A DNA stretch of 64,000 nucleotides from NCBI RefSeq assembly GCF_900114475.1, contig NZ_FOTE01000004.1, forward strand, positions 251,580-315,579, read 5' to 3'. Under the pieces are notes generated by a model. It searched no databases and was not told the DNA's origin. It was given only the letters and a program-made list of their open reading frames with translations. This document shows, in pieces, positions 1-8,562 of the stretch. This DNA comes from Paenibacillus sp. 1_12 (GTDB lineage: Bacteria > Bacillota > Bacilli > Paenibacillales > NBRC-103111). Every line of letters starts with the position of its first letter. Position 1 is the stretch's first letter. Position numbers and translations under genes: made by a program.

Positions 1-1
1 T

Positions 2-76
2 ACAAGTGCCGATGGATATTATTTTTATAAAATATTTCGACCAGGTAAGGCATTTGCGGTAAAAACCATCGTCTAA
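2..76 (+). CDS. C-terminal end of an unidentified protein (partial)
   Basis: An open frame enters from the left edge and ends at TAA 74-76, leaving 24 codons. The visible tail is rich in aromatic and basic residues (GYYFYKIFRPGKAF) and does not resemble random translation, but it is too short to assign to a family. The rest of the gene lies outside the window, so the frame itself is inferred only from this open stretch. Confidence 0.35.
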   Translation, partial: TSADGYYFYKIFRPGKAFAVKTIV

Positions 77-217
77 AATTTGAATCATGGAGATGCATTT
101 ATAGCGTGGCTGCTAATGGCCCAATGGTTAGACTCGACAAAGGACTTCATCTCCATAACTTAAAGTCAGGCTTAGGTACGATGAGACAATTATAATATTC
201 ATGAGGTGGGGGAGCAA

Positions 218-328
218 ATGAAGAAAAGCGAAGGGCTAGTAGGGCTTGGAATCCTTGAGCATTTCCTTGAGCATCCTCCAAATAATTCGCTTGAAGCGGA
301 GCCTCTGCAACAGTTAAAATATACATAA
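218..328 (+). CDS. Possible small ORF, 36 aa, unknown
   Basis: ATG 218 is preceded by a strong purine-rich site (GAGGTGGGGGAG, about 200-214) and by TATAAT at 191-196. The frame encodes 36 residues starting MKKSEGLVGLGILEHF and closes at TAA 326-328. I recognise no family. The rest of the 77-391 gap shows no other convincing gene. The good ribosome site is the only real support, and it could be chance or the remnant of a decayed gene. Confidence 0.25.
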   Translation: MKKSEGLVGLGILEHFLEHPPNNSLEAEPLQQLKYT

Positions 329-391
329 AAAGATTTTGAGGAAGCATTATGCCTATGTTGAATCGACGATTTTAAGGGAGCGGGAAATACC

Positions 392-1198
392 ATGCGTGTA
401 TATCTTCCTTTGCAACCACCTACACTACAAAGCGAGTTGCTAGATTCGAATTATCGATATCAGGAGTTTTTACCGAGTAAGGGTTTGGATCCTTATATTG
501 CTTGTTATTGGACCATTCACTCCAAAGCATCTCATAACAATAAATTGCACCGCATCATACCGGATGGATGTATAGATATTATTATTGACTTAAGAGCTTC
601 TTCCCTTGCCAAAGGTGCCTTTGTGGTGGGATTGATGACGACATTCGAAACGATAAACCTTACAACAAACTACTCCTTATTTGGCATTCGTTTCTTTGCG
701 GATAAAGTTCGTCAATTTATAAGATATCCTGTTTCCGAGTTGACTGGACATCATGTGCTTCTTGAAGACATATGGGGAAGAGAAGCAGTGTTTATAGCGG
801 AAGAAGTACAATCAGCCAAAGGTTTATCAGAAATGATGGAGCGGATTGAATTCAATTTATTAAAATTACTTAACTATGAGCTACAAACGGATCAACTGCT
901 GCAAGCGGCTATGCATTACATGCATGCTAGTTATGGAATGGTTTCCATCCGCACTCTTGCGGAAAAACTCAGTTACAGTGAAAGAAATGTAAGAAGAACC
1001 TTTCAGAATGAGCTAGGAGTTAGTCCAAAAGAACTTTCAGGCATCATTCGATTTCAGTATCTCTTGCAGGAGCTGAATAAGGGTTCACAGTCCCATTTCA
1101 CTGATATTGCTGTGAAATACGGATACTATGATCAACCGCATTTTATTCACAATTTCAAACGCTTTTATGGATTGGCTCCTAATGAAGTTTTTAAATAA
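392..1198 (+). CDS. AraC-family transcriptional regulator
   Basis: This 268-residue DNA-binding protein carries an N-terminal effector-type domain like that of the DUF6597 group (about residues 20-130, with the IIPDGCIDIIIDL stretch). A double helix-turn-helix of the AraC type fills about residues 165-268, with SIRTLAEKLSYSERNVRRTF as the first helix pair and the family-typical FxxxP-like end (FKRFYGLAPNEVFK). The start ATG follows AAGGGAG. It is followed 91 bases later by a VOC-fold protein on the same strand, so it may control that gene. The ligand cannot be read from the sequence. Confidence 0.85.
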   Translation: MRVYLPLQPPTLQSELLDSNYRYQEFLPSKGLDPYIACYWTIHSKASHNNKLHRIIPDGCIDIIIDLRASSLAKGAFVVGLMTTFETINLTTNYSLFGIRFFADKVRQFIRYPVSELTGHHVLLEDIWGREAVFIAEEVQSAKGLSEMMERIEFNLLKLLNYELQTDQLLQAAMHYMHASYGMVSIRTLAEKLSYSERNVRRTFQNELGVSPKELSGIIRFQYLLQELNKGSQSHFTDIAVKYGYYDQPHFIHNFKRFYGLAPNEVFK

Positions 1199-1289
1199 AC
1201 GTGTCCGTTTTTTACAATTATAAAGCATTAAAATAGACGATCATATACTTCAAGGGTATAAAATAAACGATTTATGGAGGACCGATCAA

Positions 1290-1715
1290 ATGATGAAACC
1301 ACGTATTACCGTACTCACATTGGGTGTAGATGATTTGGAAAGATCATTGACTTTCTATCGAGACGGATTGGGTTTGCCCACACAAGGTATAATAGGTAAA
1401 GAATTTGAACATGGAGCGGTTGCCTTTTTCGACTTGCAAGCAGGTTTAAAGCTCGCTATCTGGAATCGCCATGATCTCGCCCATGAGGCCAAGGTCACTC
1501 TGACATCACCAAGCTCTACCGAAATAACGATTGGTCACAATGTCGGCAGTAAAGAAGAAGTGGATAAGATCATAGAACATGCCCAAAAAGCAGGGGCCAT
1601 TGTAACGGATCCCGCGCATGATGCCTTTTGGGGAGGATATTCTGGACACTTCCTAGATCCGGACGGTCATTTGTGGGAAATAGCCTGGAATCCCCAGTGG
1701 GAGATCGAGGATTGA
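1290..1715 (+). CDS. VOC-family (glyoxalase/bleomycin-resistance fold) protein
   Basis: A 141-residue single-domain protein of the vicinal-oxygen-chelate superfamily. It shows the paired beta-alpha-beta-beta-beta modules: TVLTLGVDDLERSLTFYRDG at the N-terminus and GGYSGHFLDPDGHLWEIAWN at the C-terminus, where DPDGHLWE is the classic metal-site signature. GGAGG lies 9 bases before ATG 1290. Members include glyoxalase I, dioxygenases and fosfomycin or bleomycin resistance proteins. Nothing here singles out a substrate, so the enzyme activity remains open. Confidence 0.85.
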   Translation: MMKPRITVLTLGVDDLERSLTFYRDGLGLPTQGIIGKEFEHGAVAFFDLQAGLKLAIWNRHDLAHEAKVTLTSPSSTEITIGHNVGSKEEVDKIIEHAQKAGAIVTDPAHDAFWGGYSGHFLDPDGHLWEIAWNPQWEIED

Positions 1716-1912
1716 ACAACCTAAGAGGTATGTGAAATAAGAGCTTACGCTTGTATGAACGCAGGTGCATTTTGGATATGAACGTGCCAGATATCTTGCA
1801 TAAAAATTGCATCCATTTAGGGTGCTATTTTTATGTGAATCCCCATACAAGCCACGCTGCGCCTGTCAACGTACCGTTACAGCATTGCAATGGTGTGCTA
1901 TTTCATATATAC

Positions 1913-1938
1913 TAAGTGAACTATTGATTAATCACTTA
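1913..1938. promoter_or_regulatory. Inverted repeat, candidate operator of the TetR gene
   Basis: TAAGTGA (1913-1919) and TCACTTA (1932-1938) are perfect inverted copies separated by 12 bases, 24 bases before the start codon of the TetR-type gene. TetR regulators usually bind such palindromes overlapping their own promoter. The arms are seen directly; the operator role is inferred from position. Confidence 0.5.
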
Positions 1939-1962
1939 CTTATTTGAAAGGCGTGAATATAT

Positions 1963-2484
1963 ATGGCAAAAAACGAAGCGACTGCTGTTAACCGCAAATC
2001 GGACATCATATCAGCGGCGATTGAAGTGTTCGCTGAAATTGGATACTATCGGGCTACCACAGCACAAGTTGCGGAAAGAGCAAAAATATCGCAACCTTAT
2101 ATTTTTCGTTTTTTTGCGACGAAGGAGGCCTTGCTGCTGACTGCGTTGGAGGTTTCGTGGTCGAGGGTAATTCAATCCTTCCGTCAGGTTGTGGAATCCG
2201 CGCCTCCAGAACAGCTGGAAACCAGCCTGATCGAAGCATACGAGGATATTCTGGACACCTATCAGAATGAGGTGCTGCTGCAGATGCAGGCGCAAACCAT
2301 TCAAGAAGAGGCGATTCGGGAAGCGATGCGCGACGGATTCAGGAATGTTCGTCTAATGGTGTTGAATGCTTTTCGCGGAGCTGACATCCCCAATCCCGAA
2401 GAACGGACGATGTTATTTTTGGCCAGGGGAATGTTGTGCAATATATCGGTATCATTGGATATGCCTGAACTGAAGGAAGTGTAA
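1963..2484 (+). CDS. TetR/AcrR-family transcriptional repressor
   Basis: The first ~55 residues form a typical TetR helix-turn-helix: ISAAIEVFAEIGYYRATTAQVAERA, then ISQPYIFRFFATKEALLLTAL. The C-terminal ligand domain is all-helical and unspecific. At 173 residues it is a little shorter than usual (about 190-200), ending MPELKEV. AAAGGCGTG precedes the ATG, and an inverted repeat upstream suggests autoregulation. No target gene follows on the same strand, so its regulon is unknown. Confidence 0.85.
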   Translation: MAKNEATAVNRKSDIISAAIEVFAEIGYYRATTAQVAERAKISQPYIFRFFATKEALLLTALEVSWSRVIQSFRQVVESAPPEQLETSLIEAYEDILDTYQNEVLLQMQAQTIQEEAIREAMRDGFRNVRLMVLNAFRGADIPNPEERTMLFLARGMLCNISVSLDMPELKEV

Positions 2485-2607
2485 GGGGCTGATTACAGAG
2501 TTTTGACGAGCTGTTCAGCTTTTCGATTCCATTCTTTATCCTTGGCATACAAATAGGAGTAGAAGCGTACTCGCTTCTACCCCGGGATTACTTGATTGTT
2601 TATAGAT

Positions 2608-2639
2608 AACCGATCCTGCTAAGGTCGGTTGTTTTGTTT
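2608..2639 (+). terminator. Intrinsic terminator after the TetR gene
   Basis: AACCGA (2608-2613) pairs with TCGGTT (2625-2630) and is followed by a T-rich tract. A second perfect 9-bp hairpin without a T-run lies just upstream (GTAGAAGCG 2559-2567 with CGCTTCTAC 2572-2580). Together they separate this gene from the convergent DsbA-family gene. Confidence 0.65.
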
Positions 2640-3543
2640 AGCTGCTGCTTTCTATATAGGGTTCACCTAAAACTTCTTTGAAAGTAAACGTATCAGGCGA
2701 AAGAAGTTCTTGTACAAATGAATGGAACTGATTTTGCTCAAGATCATACATGACTTCAATTTCTTTTGAAAACAAACGAGTTTCTTTCTTAATAAGCTTC
2801 GCAAGCTCCGGTATCGGTTGTGCTTGAAGAGTTTCTGTCGGCAGAACTTGCTCCAGTCCCTTCACGTAATGTTCCAGTGACTGTGCACCAACGATTTTAA
2901 CGCCTTGATTGTCCTCGTTTGTCATGATAATGGTTGGGAATCCACGCACACCGAGCGATCTGGTAAGGTCAAAGTCCTGCTCTAACAACTGCTGAGCGGC
3001 AGGAAACTCCGCTTTTTCCACGATTGCTTCTCCATCAAGGCCCATTTGATTGACGATGTCTATTAGTACCTGATTATTTCCGATATTTAGATTATATGCA
3101 AAAACAGCTTCTTTCGCCCGGCGGAGGAAAGCTCTGGCAAGATGCTCATCCTGTTGCTGGATCACTTTAAACACTCGGGAAGGCGGATAAGATGACAGGA
3201 CAGGATGCTTAAGCCATAATGACCCGTCAATTGGCATGCGGGAGTGCTTGCCAACCTCTTTCCAATGACCGGCTACATCAGCTAGACTGCCAATACCATT
3301 CTTAACATCGGCAAATCCATCCCAACTCTCCAGCAATCCGCCCATCACAGTATGGAAATTGACATAATGCCCATATTGCTCCTCAAAACGCCGTAATACG
3401 GGTTCAAGTGCCCAACAATGGGAGCAGATCGGGTCGGTAACATAATAAAGATTTACCTTTTTCCGAGACGGCTTCAGATCAATGAATTGTATGGTATCTT
3501 CGCCCGCTGTACCGCATACGCCAGTTTCTAAATCGCAAATCAT
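2638..3543 (-). CDS. DsbA-family protein, SpxH (YjbH)-like
   Basis: A 301-residue thioredoxin-fold protein with a CSHC active-site motif in DPICSHCWALEPV (about residues 38-50) and a helical insertion, ending with a region (EIEVMYDL) comparable to that in the ClpXP adaptor YjbH/SpxH. It has no signal peptide, so it should be cytoplasmic. The cis-Pro context GFPTI is present. It is probably co-transcribed with the HxlR regulator 33 bases upstream. The start is uncertain: AGAGGAG lies about 25 bases before the ATG used here. Whether it acts as a protease adaptor or as a thiol oxidoreductase is not decided by sequence alone. Confidence 0.8.
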   Translation of the reverse strand: MICDLETGVCGTAGEDTIQFIDLKPSRKKVNLYYVTDPICSHCWALEPVLRRFEEQYGHYVNFHTVMGGLLESWDGFADVKNGIGSLADVAGHWKEVGKHSRMPIDGSLWLKHPVLSSYPPSRVFKVIQQQDEHLARAFLRRAKEAVFAYNLNIGNNQVLIDIVNQMGLDGEAIVEKAEFPAAQQLLEQDFDLTRSLGVRGFPTIIMTNEDNQGVKIVGAQSLEHYVKGLEQVLPTETLQAQPIPELAKLIKKETRLFSKEIEVMYDLEQNQFHSFVQELLSPDTFTFKEVLGEPYIESSS

Positions 3544-3576
3544 CTTATTGTTATGGATACTAATCTCCTCTTTCCT

Positions 3577-3903
3577 TTACAGACTCTTATATTCATGTGC
3601 CCATTGTTGAACGGATTGGAGTGCAATTGTCAAAGATCGTCCTTTTTCCGTTAATTCATATGAAATGGTCACCGTGGAGCCTGTTGTCACTTTTTTCTCT
3701 ATTAATGCATGCTCGACAAGTTCAGTTAGTTTCAATGAAAGAGCTCTTGGTGTTATATCAGCAAGATCTCTTTTAATTTCAGAAAAGTGAGCTGCTCCAT
3801 TCGGACAAAGGGAAAGGTAATGTATGATCAGGCCGTTCCATCTTTTCCCCAAGATTTGAAACGAATATTCTAAATACGGACAAATTTCAATGACAATCAC
3901 CAC
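3577..3903 (-). CDS. HxlR-family winged-helix regulator
   Basis: A 108-residue HxlR-type protein: Cys near the N-terminus (EICPYLEYSFQILGKRW), the winged helix (HFSEIKRDLADITPRALSLKL) and the family-typical end (YELTEKGRSLTIALQSVQQWA). Such one-domain regulators often sense oxidants or electrophiles through the N-terminal Cys. It sits directly upstream of the SpxH-like gene and divergent from the MerR gene. The start is ambiguous: two GTG codons lie in tandem at 3898-3903. Confidence 0.85.
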   Translation of the reverse strand: MVIVIEICPYLEYSFQILGKRWNGLIIHYLSLCPNGAAHFSEIKRDLADITPRALSLKLTELVEHALIEKKVTTGSTVTISYELTEKGRSLTIALQSVQQWAHEYKSL

Positions 3904-3991
3904 CTTAGTATATTTAGTATATCAGATATAAAAAATATATCAATTGACATACAGTTTACTTAAAATAAAATCGTGATAGGGGTGATTGTAT

Positions 3992-4399
3992 ATGTCTAAT
4001 TATTTGCGGGGGCAAATTGCAAAAATGGCCAATGTGAATATTGAAACGTTAAGATATTACGAAAATCATGGTTTAATTCCTTCACCGGTACGTTCGGAAA
4101 CCGGATACCGTTTGTATTCGGATGAAGTTTTGAATCGACTTGCCTTTATCAAAAACGCCAAATTTTGTGGATTCACTTTGAAGGAAATTAAAAAAGCATT
4201 GACGAAGTCCGAAAGCAGCAGCATCAGTCTTACTGATTTTTTGACTGTTATCGATAAAAAAATGGAGAGAATCGATGCAGAAATTGCCAAGCAGAAAAAA
4301 ACGTTGGCGATGTTGTCAGATTTGAAAACGAATCTGCAAGCAGAGGACCAACATCCCGAGGTGCGGGCGACGCTGCAAATGCTCAATATGGAAATGTAA
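3992..4399 (+). CDS. MerR-family transcriptional regulator
   Basis: A MerR protein: the N-terminal winged helix carries RGQIAKMANVNIETLRYYE and the GLIPSPVRSETGYRLY wing, followed by a dimerisation coiled coil (about residues 80-120). The C-terminus has no Cys cluster, so it is unlikely to be a mercury or copper sensor. ATG 3992 is preferred over the in-frame TTG 3986 because AGGGGTGA ends 6 bases before it. It is followed immediately by a promoter with an over-long spacer of the MerR type, which points to the alpha/beta hydrolase gene as its target. Confidence 0.85.
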   Translation: MSNYLRGQIAKMANVNIETLRYYENHGLIPSPVRSETGYRLYSDEVLNRLAFIKNAKFCGFTLKEIKKALTKSESSSISLTDFLTVIDKKMERIDAEIAKQKKTLAMLSDLKTNLQAEDQHPEVRATLQMLNMEM

Positions 4400-4400
4400 C

Positions 4401-4432
4401 TTGACTGTGTACCTTACTACAGGCTTTACAAT
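4401..4432 (+). promoter_or_regulatory. MerR-type promoter with 20-base spacer
   Basis: TTGACT (4401-4406) and TACAAT (4427-4432) are separated by 20 bases, longer than the usual 17. The spacer holds an imperfect dyad (CCTTACTACAGG). Over-long spacers with a central dyad are the hallmark of MerR-activated promoters. It lies between the merR stop codon and the hydrolase gene. Promoter elements are seen; regulation by the neighbouring MerR is inferred. Confidence 0.6.
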
Positions 4433-4463
4433 AACGATAAGTTAACCTGTAGGAGGAATTCCA

Positions 4464-5375
4464 TTGGAAAATACGAGTATGGAACAGCTTGCTGCTATCA
4501 AAACCTATTTAAAACAAACCAGCCGATTTGGAGAAAAATCAGTGGAGATGATTCGGCAAGAAATAGCTGAGGTCACACGAAAGCTGCACATACCTTCTGA
4601 TATTAAGATTCAAACGGCAGTAATTGACCAATTACATGCAGAGTGGATTATTCCTGCTAATCCTCCTCCGGGAATGGATAATAAAGTGATTCTTTATTTC
4701 CATGGTGGTGGATTTATTTCAGGCACCTGTGAATTTTATCGTGATCTGTCCGCGAGAATAGCGAAGTCCGGCGGTGTGAAAGTATTGGTCGTCGAGTACC
4801 GTCTTGCACCGGAGCATCCGTATCCCGCTGCTAACGTCGATTGCCTGAGAGCCTATCACTGGCTGCTTGAGAACGGGTACGCTTACGGCAATATCCTATT
4901 CGGAGGAGATTCAGTTGGAGGCAGTCTTGCGCTTATGACGCTGATTTCTTTACGAGATAACGGCGAGCCGCTTCCGGTAGGCGCTTTTCTGATCTCACCA
5001 CATACCGATCTTGTTCATTTGGATGGTGAATCCTATCTGAGCAGAGCAGAGCTTGATCCTACTGGGAGTATTGAGGGTAATCAAAGGATACTGGATGCTT
5101 ATTTAGGTAACAGGTCTGAGGAAATACCTTTACTATCACCATTAAGGATGGATTTGAGCGGATTGCCTGACTTATTCATCCAAGTAGGGGATCATGAGGT
5201 TTTGTTAAGTGATTGTACACGGTTTGCGGATCGAGCCCGAGCAGCAGGTGTTGTAGTGCATCTGGAAGTGTGGGAACATATGTGGAGCGTCTTTCATTTT
5301 TTGGCATACATGCTGCCTGAGGCACAGCGGGCCATTGTTCATATCGGTCAATATATACAAACGAGACTGAGGTAA
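4464..5375 (+). CDS. Alpha/beta hydrolase, hormone-sensitive-lipase type
   Basis: A 303-residue esterase/lipase of the HSL (family IV) group. It has the oxyanion-hole motif HGGGFISGT, the nucleophile elbow GDSVGG with the catalytic Ser, an acidic residue in the VGDHEVLLSD segment and a likely catalytic His in EHMWSVFH. No signal peptide is present, so it acts in the cytoplasm, probably on short-chain or xenobiotic esters. The TTG start is chosen because AGGAGG lies 7 bases upstream. Its promoter looks MerR-dependent, and a broken MFS transporter follows, suggesting a former detoxification operon. Confidence 0.85.
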   Translation: MENTSMEQLAAIKTYLKQTSRFGEKSVEMIRQEIAEVTRKLHIPSDIKIQTAVIDQLHAEWIIPANPPPGMDNKVILYFHGGGFISGTCEFYRDLSARIAKSGGVKVLVVEYRLAPEHPYPAANVDCLRAYHWLLENGYAYGNILFGGDSVGGSLALMTLISLRDNGEPLPVGAFLISPHTDLVHLDGESYLSRAELDPTGSIEGNQRILDAYLGNRSEEIPLLSPLRMDLSGLPDLFIQVGDHEVLLSDCTRFADRARAAGVVVHLEVWEHMWSVFHFLAYMLPEAQRAIVHIGQYIQTRLR

Positions 5376-5464
5376 ATTAGATTGCGGAGAATTCGAAGCA
5401 GGGTACGATACCATAGAATGGTCAATGGGTATTGTCTAATTCTTATTAATAACAGAAAGTTCAG

Positions 5465-5968
5465 GTGTTGAGAGTGGATTTACTGAGCGCACTGGCTACC
5501 GACATCATACCGGAATCACGAAAAGGTGAAGGTATCGGTTATTTTAGTATGTTTATGAGCATCGCCATGGTTGTTGGCCCGGCACTCGGGATTTTGGTAT
5601 GGAATAAATTTGACAACGAAGTCGGTTTGTTCTCCATTAGTGCGTTTGTCTCATGTTTGGCTTTAGTGTTCACTATGCTCGTTAAAAAAGATAACAACCG
5701 TTCATCCATTCCGCAAAAAACAGAAAAAATGTCCTGGCGTAATCTGATCGAGAAAAAAGCACTGCCTATTTCGCTTTCGGGATTGGTGCTCGCTTTTTCC
5801 TACAGCTCTTTGACGTCATTCATCACTGCTTATAGCATAGATCTCCATCAAGATAATGCGGCTGGATTGTTTTTTATCGTATTTGCAATTATGATCATTA
5901 TTTCGTGACCGCTAGTCGGTAAAATATTCGATAGGTTTGGTGGACACTATCTGACTTATCTTCCAAAC
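5465..5968 (+). pseudogene. Decayed MFS transporter
   Basis: The first frame (to the stop at 5906-5908) encodes the middle of a major-facilitator transporter, beginning DLLSALATDIIPESRKGEGIGYF, which normally lies after several helices, so the N-terminal part is absent. After the TGA, the same frame continues with PLVGKIFDRFGGHYL, the conserved loop that should follow. The gene therefore has both a missing 5' part and an internal stop, and the similarity fades near 5970. It probably once exported a compound together with the upstream hydrolase under the same MerR regulator. Confidence 0.75.
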
Positions 5969-6078
5969 GGCAGAGATGTCGTTTTTTTGATATGCAATTT
6001 GATTCACGGATATACTATTTTGGTCAATATTGGTATGATATTATCCAATCAAATTGATCTTAAGGAGCAAGCAATTGA

Positions 6079-6270
6079 ATGGATGAAGAATCGGCAAGAG
6101 AAGAGTTAAGGAGAAAATTAATCGAGGCTGAAATTGCACTAAAAGAAGCTGAGGAAGCGTATGTGATTTATATGAAACAAGTGGAAACTTATAAGAAAGC
6201 TATAGAAGAGCAAAAAAATGTCATTCTAAATATAAAATCGAGTTTGTCCAATCCTACGTATTTAAATTAA
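6079..6270 (+). CDS. Small coiled-coil protein, unknown function
   Basis: A 63-residue, highly charged and helical protein. Nearly all of it (residues 3-55) shows heptad-like spacing of Leu, Ile, Ala and Val among Glu and Lys, suggesting a coiled coil. AAGGAG lies 11 bases before the ATG. No family is recognised, and no membrane segment is present. Confidence 0.55.
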   Translation: MDEESAREELRRKLIEAEIALKEAEEAYVIYMKQVETYKKAIEEQKNVILNIKSSLSNPTYLN

Positions 6271-6316
6271 AGGGCGTAATAGTGGACAGGAAGACGCTAT
6301 TTCTCATGATCCAGCA

Positions 6317-6547
6317 TCATCTATTATGCGGTAAAAATAATATTCGTGAAAACAACTTAAGTCTTCTACGTCTTTTTTTTGATCTGGGAATAAAAAGAGG
6401 CTCCTCCGCTGACTTTTCGGATGAAATATCTTTAGATAATAATAATGCCAATTCTTCATGAGTAACTCCTTGAGAATTCATCTGCCACACGCCCTTTGAG
6501 GTAGTCTTCATCATCTTATCATAATATGGAATGAAATAATGTAACAC
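6317..6547 (-). CDS. Doubtful small ORF, 76 aa
   Basis: An open frame of 76 codons with an internal ATG at 6481 giving a 54-residue version that starts MNSQGVTHEELALLLSKD and ends in a strongly basic tail (SKKRRRRLKLFSR). Neither start has a convincing ribosome site. The basic tail and acidic middle are not typical of shadow frames, but support is weak. The surrounding gap (6271-6811) holds no other gene. Confidence 0.3.
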   Translation of the reverse strand: MLHYFIPYYDKMMKTTSKGVWQMNSQGVTHEELALLLSKDISSEKSAEEPLFIPRSKKRRRRLKLFSRILFLPHNR

Positions 6548-6811
6548 TCATCACGTTTTGATTGAAAGACGTGCTCCTAGTCAGGATTCCCGAAACTTGA
6601 AATAATAATTATAACCAATGTATCCGTTGAAATAACAGAAGTCATCCATTACAATTTGGAGATTCGATACTAGGGAGAGATGCAGAATGAAAAGTAGTTG
6701 GGGGCACCTTCAAAAGGAAAATAAACTCAAAATGAATGCTGGAAGCCGCATTTAATACAATAGAGATAGTAATGTGCTTCCGTAGTCATCACCATATGGA
6801 GGTTTGACGAA

Positions 6812-7552
6812 ATGAGCATAAATGATTGGGAAGCTTTTTTTGATACGCATGCTCCTCATTACATGAACAATAGCTTTACTAAAAATACGGTTGCCGAAAT
6901 TGATTTTGTTGTTGAGCAATTAAAAATTCCAGCAGGAAGCTTTATTCTTGATGTGGGCTGTGGGACAGGAAGACACTCCATTGAGCTGGCAAAGCGTGGG
7001 TATCAGGTTACAGGTATTGATATATCATCCGGGATGCTGGAAGAGGCCAGCAAAGCAGCCTACGAAGCAAAAGTTGTTGTCGAGTGGATTCATGGGGATG
7101 CGGTAAAATATACCCCAACCCACTCTTTTGACGGTGTAATCTGTCTTTGTGAAGGTGCCTTTGGCTTAGTGGGTAAAGATGAAGACCCTATGGAGCATGA
7201 TATGGCCATCCTTAATAATATTTGTAAGGCACTAAAACCAAAGGCTCAGTTTATTTTGACAACATTAAATGCATACTCAAAAATTCGATCCTTTACCCAA
7301 GAAGAGGTGGATCGCGGAATTTTCAATCCGGTAACGATGATCGAGAATAATGTGGTTGAATGGGATTTGCCAGAAGGTAAGAAGCTAGTGCAGCTTAAGG
7401 AACGGAGATATTTGCCAACAGAGCTCCAAGAGATGTTTCACAAAGCGGGGCTTCGTGTGGAGAATATCTGGGGTGGCACAGCTGGTAAATGGGGGCAAAG
7501 AAAGATTAACCTAGATGAGGTTGAAATTATGATAGTAGCGACTAAAGAGTAA
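6812..7552 (+). CDS. Class I SAM-dependent methyltransferase
   Basis: A 246-residue methyltransferase with the Rossmann-type SAM site: motif I ILDVGCGTGRHSIELAKRG, the acidic residue after strand 2 (VTGIDIS), and a motif corresponding to GDAVKYTP before strand 4 (FDGVICL). GGAGG lies upstream of the ATG. The substrate is not evident, and the C-terminal half has no diagnostic insert. It stands alone, closed by a strong terminator shared with the convergent glycosyltransferase gene. Confidence 0.85.
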   Translation: MSINDWEAFFDTHAPHYMNNSFTKNTVAEIDFVVEQLKIPAGSFILDVGCGTGRHSIELAKRGYQVTGIDISSGMLEEASKAAYEAKVVVEWIHGDAVKYTPTHSFDGVICLCEGAFGLVGKDEDPMEHDMAILNNICKALKPKAQFILTTLNAYSKIRSFTQEEVDRGIFNPVTMIENNVVEWDLPEGKKLVQLKERRYLPTELQEMFHKAGLRVENIWGGTAGKWGQRKINLDEVEIMIVATKE

Positions 7553-7555
7553 TAC

Positions 7556-7592
7556 AAAAAAGGGATTGCTGATGTCTAAGCAATCCTTTTTT
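7556..7592. terminator. Bidirectional terminator
   Basis: The hairpin pairs AAAAAAGGGATTGCT with AGCAATCCTTTTTT across an 8-base loop. Both flanks supply T-runs for the respective strand, so it can end the methyltransferase gene and the convergent glycosyltransferase gene. Confidence 0.8.
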
Positions 7593-7620
7593 GTATATCC
7601 GGAAGAACGAGTGAAATGGA

Positions 7621-8355
7621 TTAATGCTCTTTAAAAAATAATGCACTTAAAGCGAAACGTGGCAAAATCAATTGTCTTCGCCATCTTGACGGTTGTTTAA
7701 TTAACCGATACAACCATTCTGCATGTAATTTTTGCCATATTTCCGGTGCACGCTTGACTTTACCCGCGATGACATCAAGACTTCCCCCAACACCAATGGC
7801 AATTTTGGCATTCAGATATAATCTATACTTATGAATCCAACGTTCAGCGTAAGGAGCTCCCAGTGCTACTATTAAGAAGTCAGGTGCTAAGGACTGAATT
7901 TCTTCAACGATCCTTGCATCCTCCTCCTGTTTAAAAAAGCCATGATGCCTGCCCAGTATCGATACATTCGGATAGGTTTGACTAATGACTTCGGCTGCTT
8001 TTTTACTCGTCGCATCATCTGCGCCAAGAAAGTAGAACGACCATTTTTGTTGATTCCCAGCTTCCAGCAGCTTGATTAAAAGGTCGCATCCGGTAACCCT
8101 TTCTGGAAGATTTCCACCTTTCAAACGCGAAACCATGACAATACCAATACCGTCAGCTGTGACAAGACCAGCCTCATCAATAATGGAACGCAATGATTGA
8201 TCATGTTGACAGGACATGACGATTTCCGGGTTTCCCGTAACAACATGGAAAAGCTCTGATTTGTCTTTCTCTATGACCTTACTAAGCTCTTGCAAGGTTT
8301 GGTCCATCGTAATTTTTGGAAAAGGAATTCCCATGATTTTGGCGACATTGTTCAT
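7621..8355 (-). CDS. tagA: WecB/TagA/CpsF-family glycosyltransferase
   Basis: A GT26 enzyme that in Bacillus transfers N-acetylmannosamine from UDP-ManNAc onto GlcNAc-diphospho-undecaprenol, the committed step of wall teichoic acid linkage-unit synthesis. Diagnostic elements are present in order: HVVTGNPEIVM, TADGIGIV with the catalytic-type Asp, PERVTGCDL, GAPYAERWI, and GVGGSLDVIAG followed by EWLYRLI and PSRWRRQL at the membrane-binding C-terminus. At 244 residues it has full length. It is a stand-alone gene here, without other tag genes. In Paenibacillus it may serve another secondary wall polymer, so the symbol is by family. Confidence 0.85.
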   Translation of the reverse strand: MNNVAKIMGIPFPKITMDQTLQELSKVIEKDKSELFHVVTGNPEIVMSCQHDQSLRSIIDEAGLVTADGIGIVMVSRLKGGNLPERVTGCDLLIKLLEAGNQQKWSFYFLGADDATSKKAAEVISQTYPNVSILGRHHGFFKQEEDARIVEEIQSLAPDFLIVALGAPYAERWIHKYRLYLNAKIAIGVGGSLDVIAGKVKRAPEIWQKLHAEWLYRLIKQPSRWRRQLILPRFALSALFFKEH

Positions 8356-8562
8356 TGAAGAAACTCCACCTTCGGTTTAGATATCCATATATATTAACAT
8401 GATTTATGTTAATGGGCTACCTCGGTATCCGTTAGAAAATGAATGCGGTTTCAGTCCCGTTTGGGTTATAATCAAGGTGATGTGCTGGTCACAAGCTCAT
8501 CATAAGCCGTCACATTTATCAATATCTTTTAACCGCAGGATGATGATACAGGAGGAGTCAAA

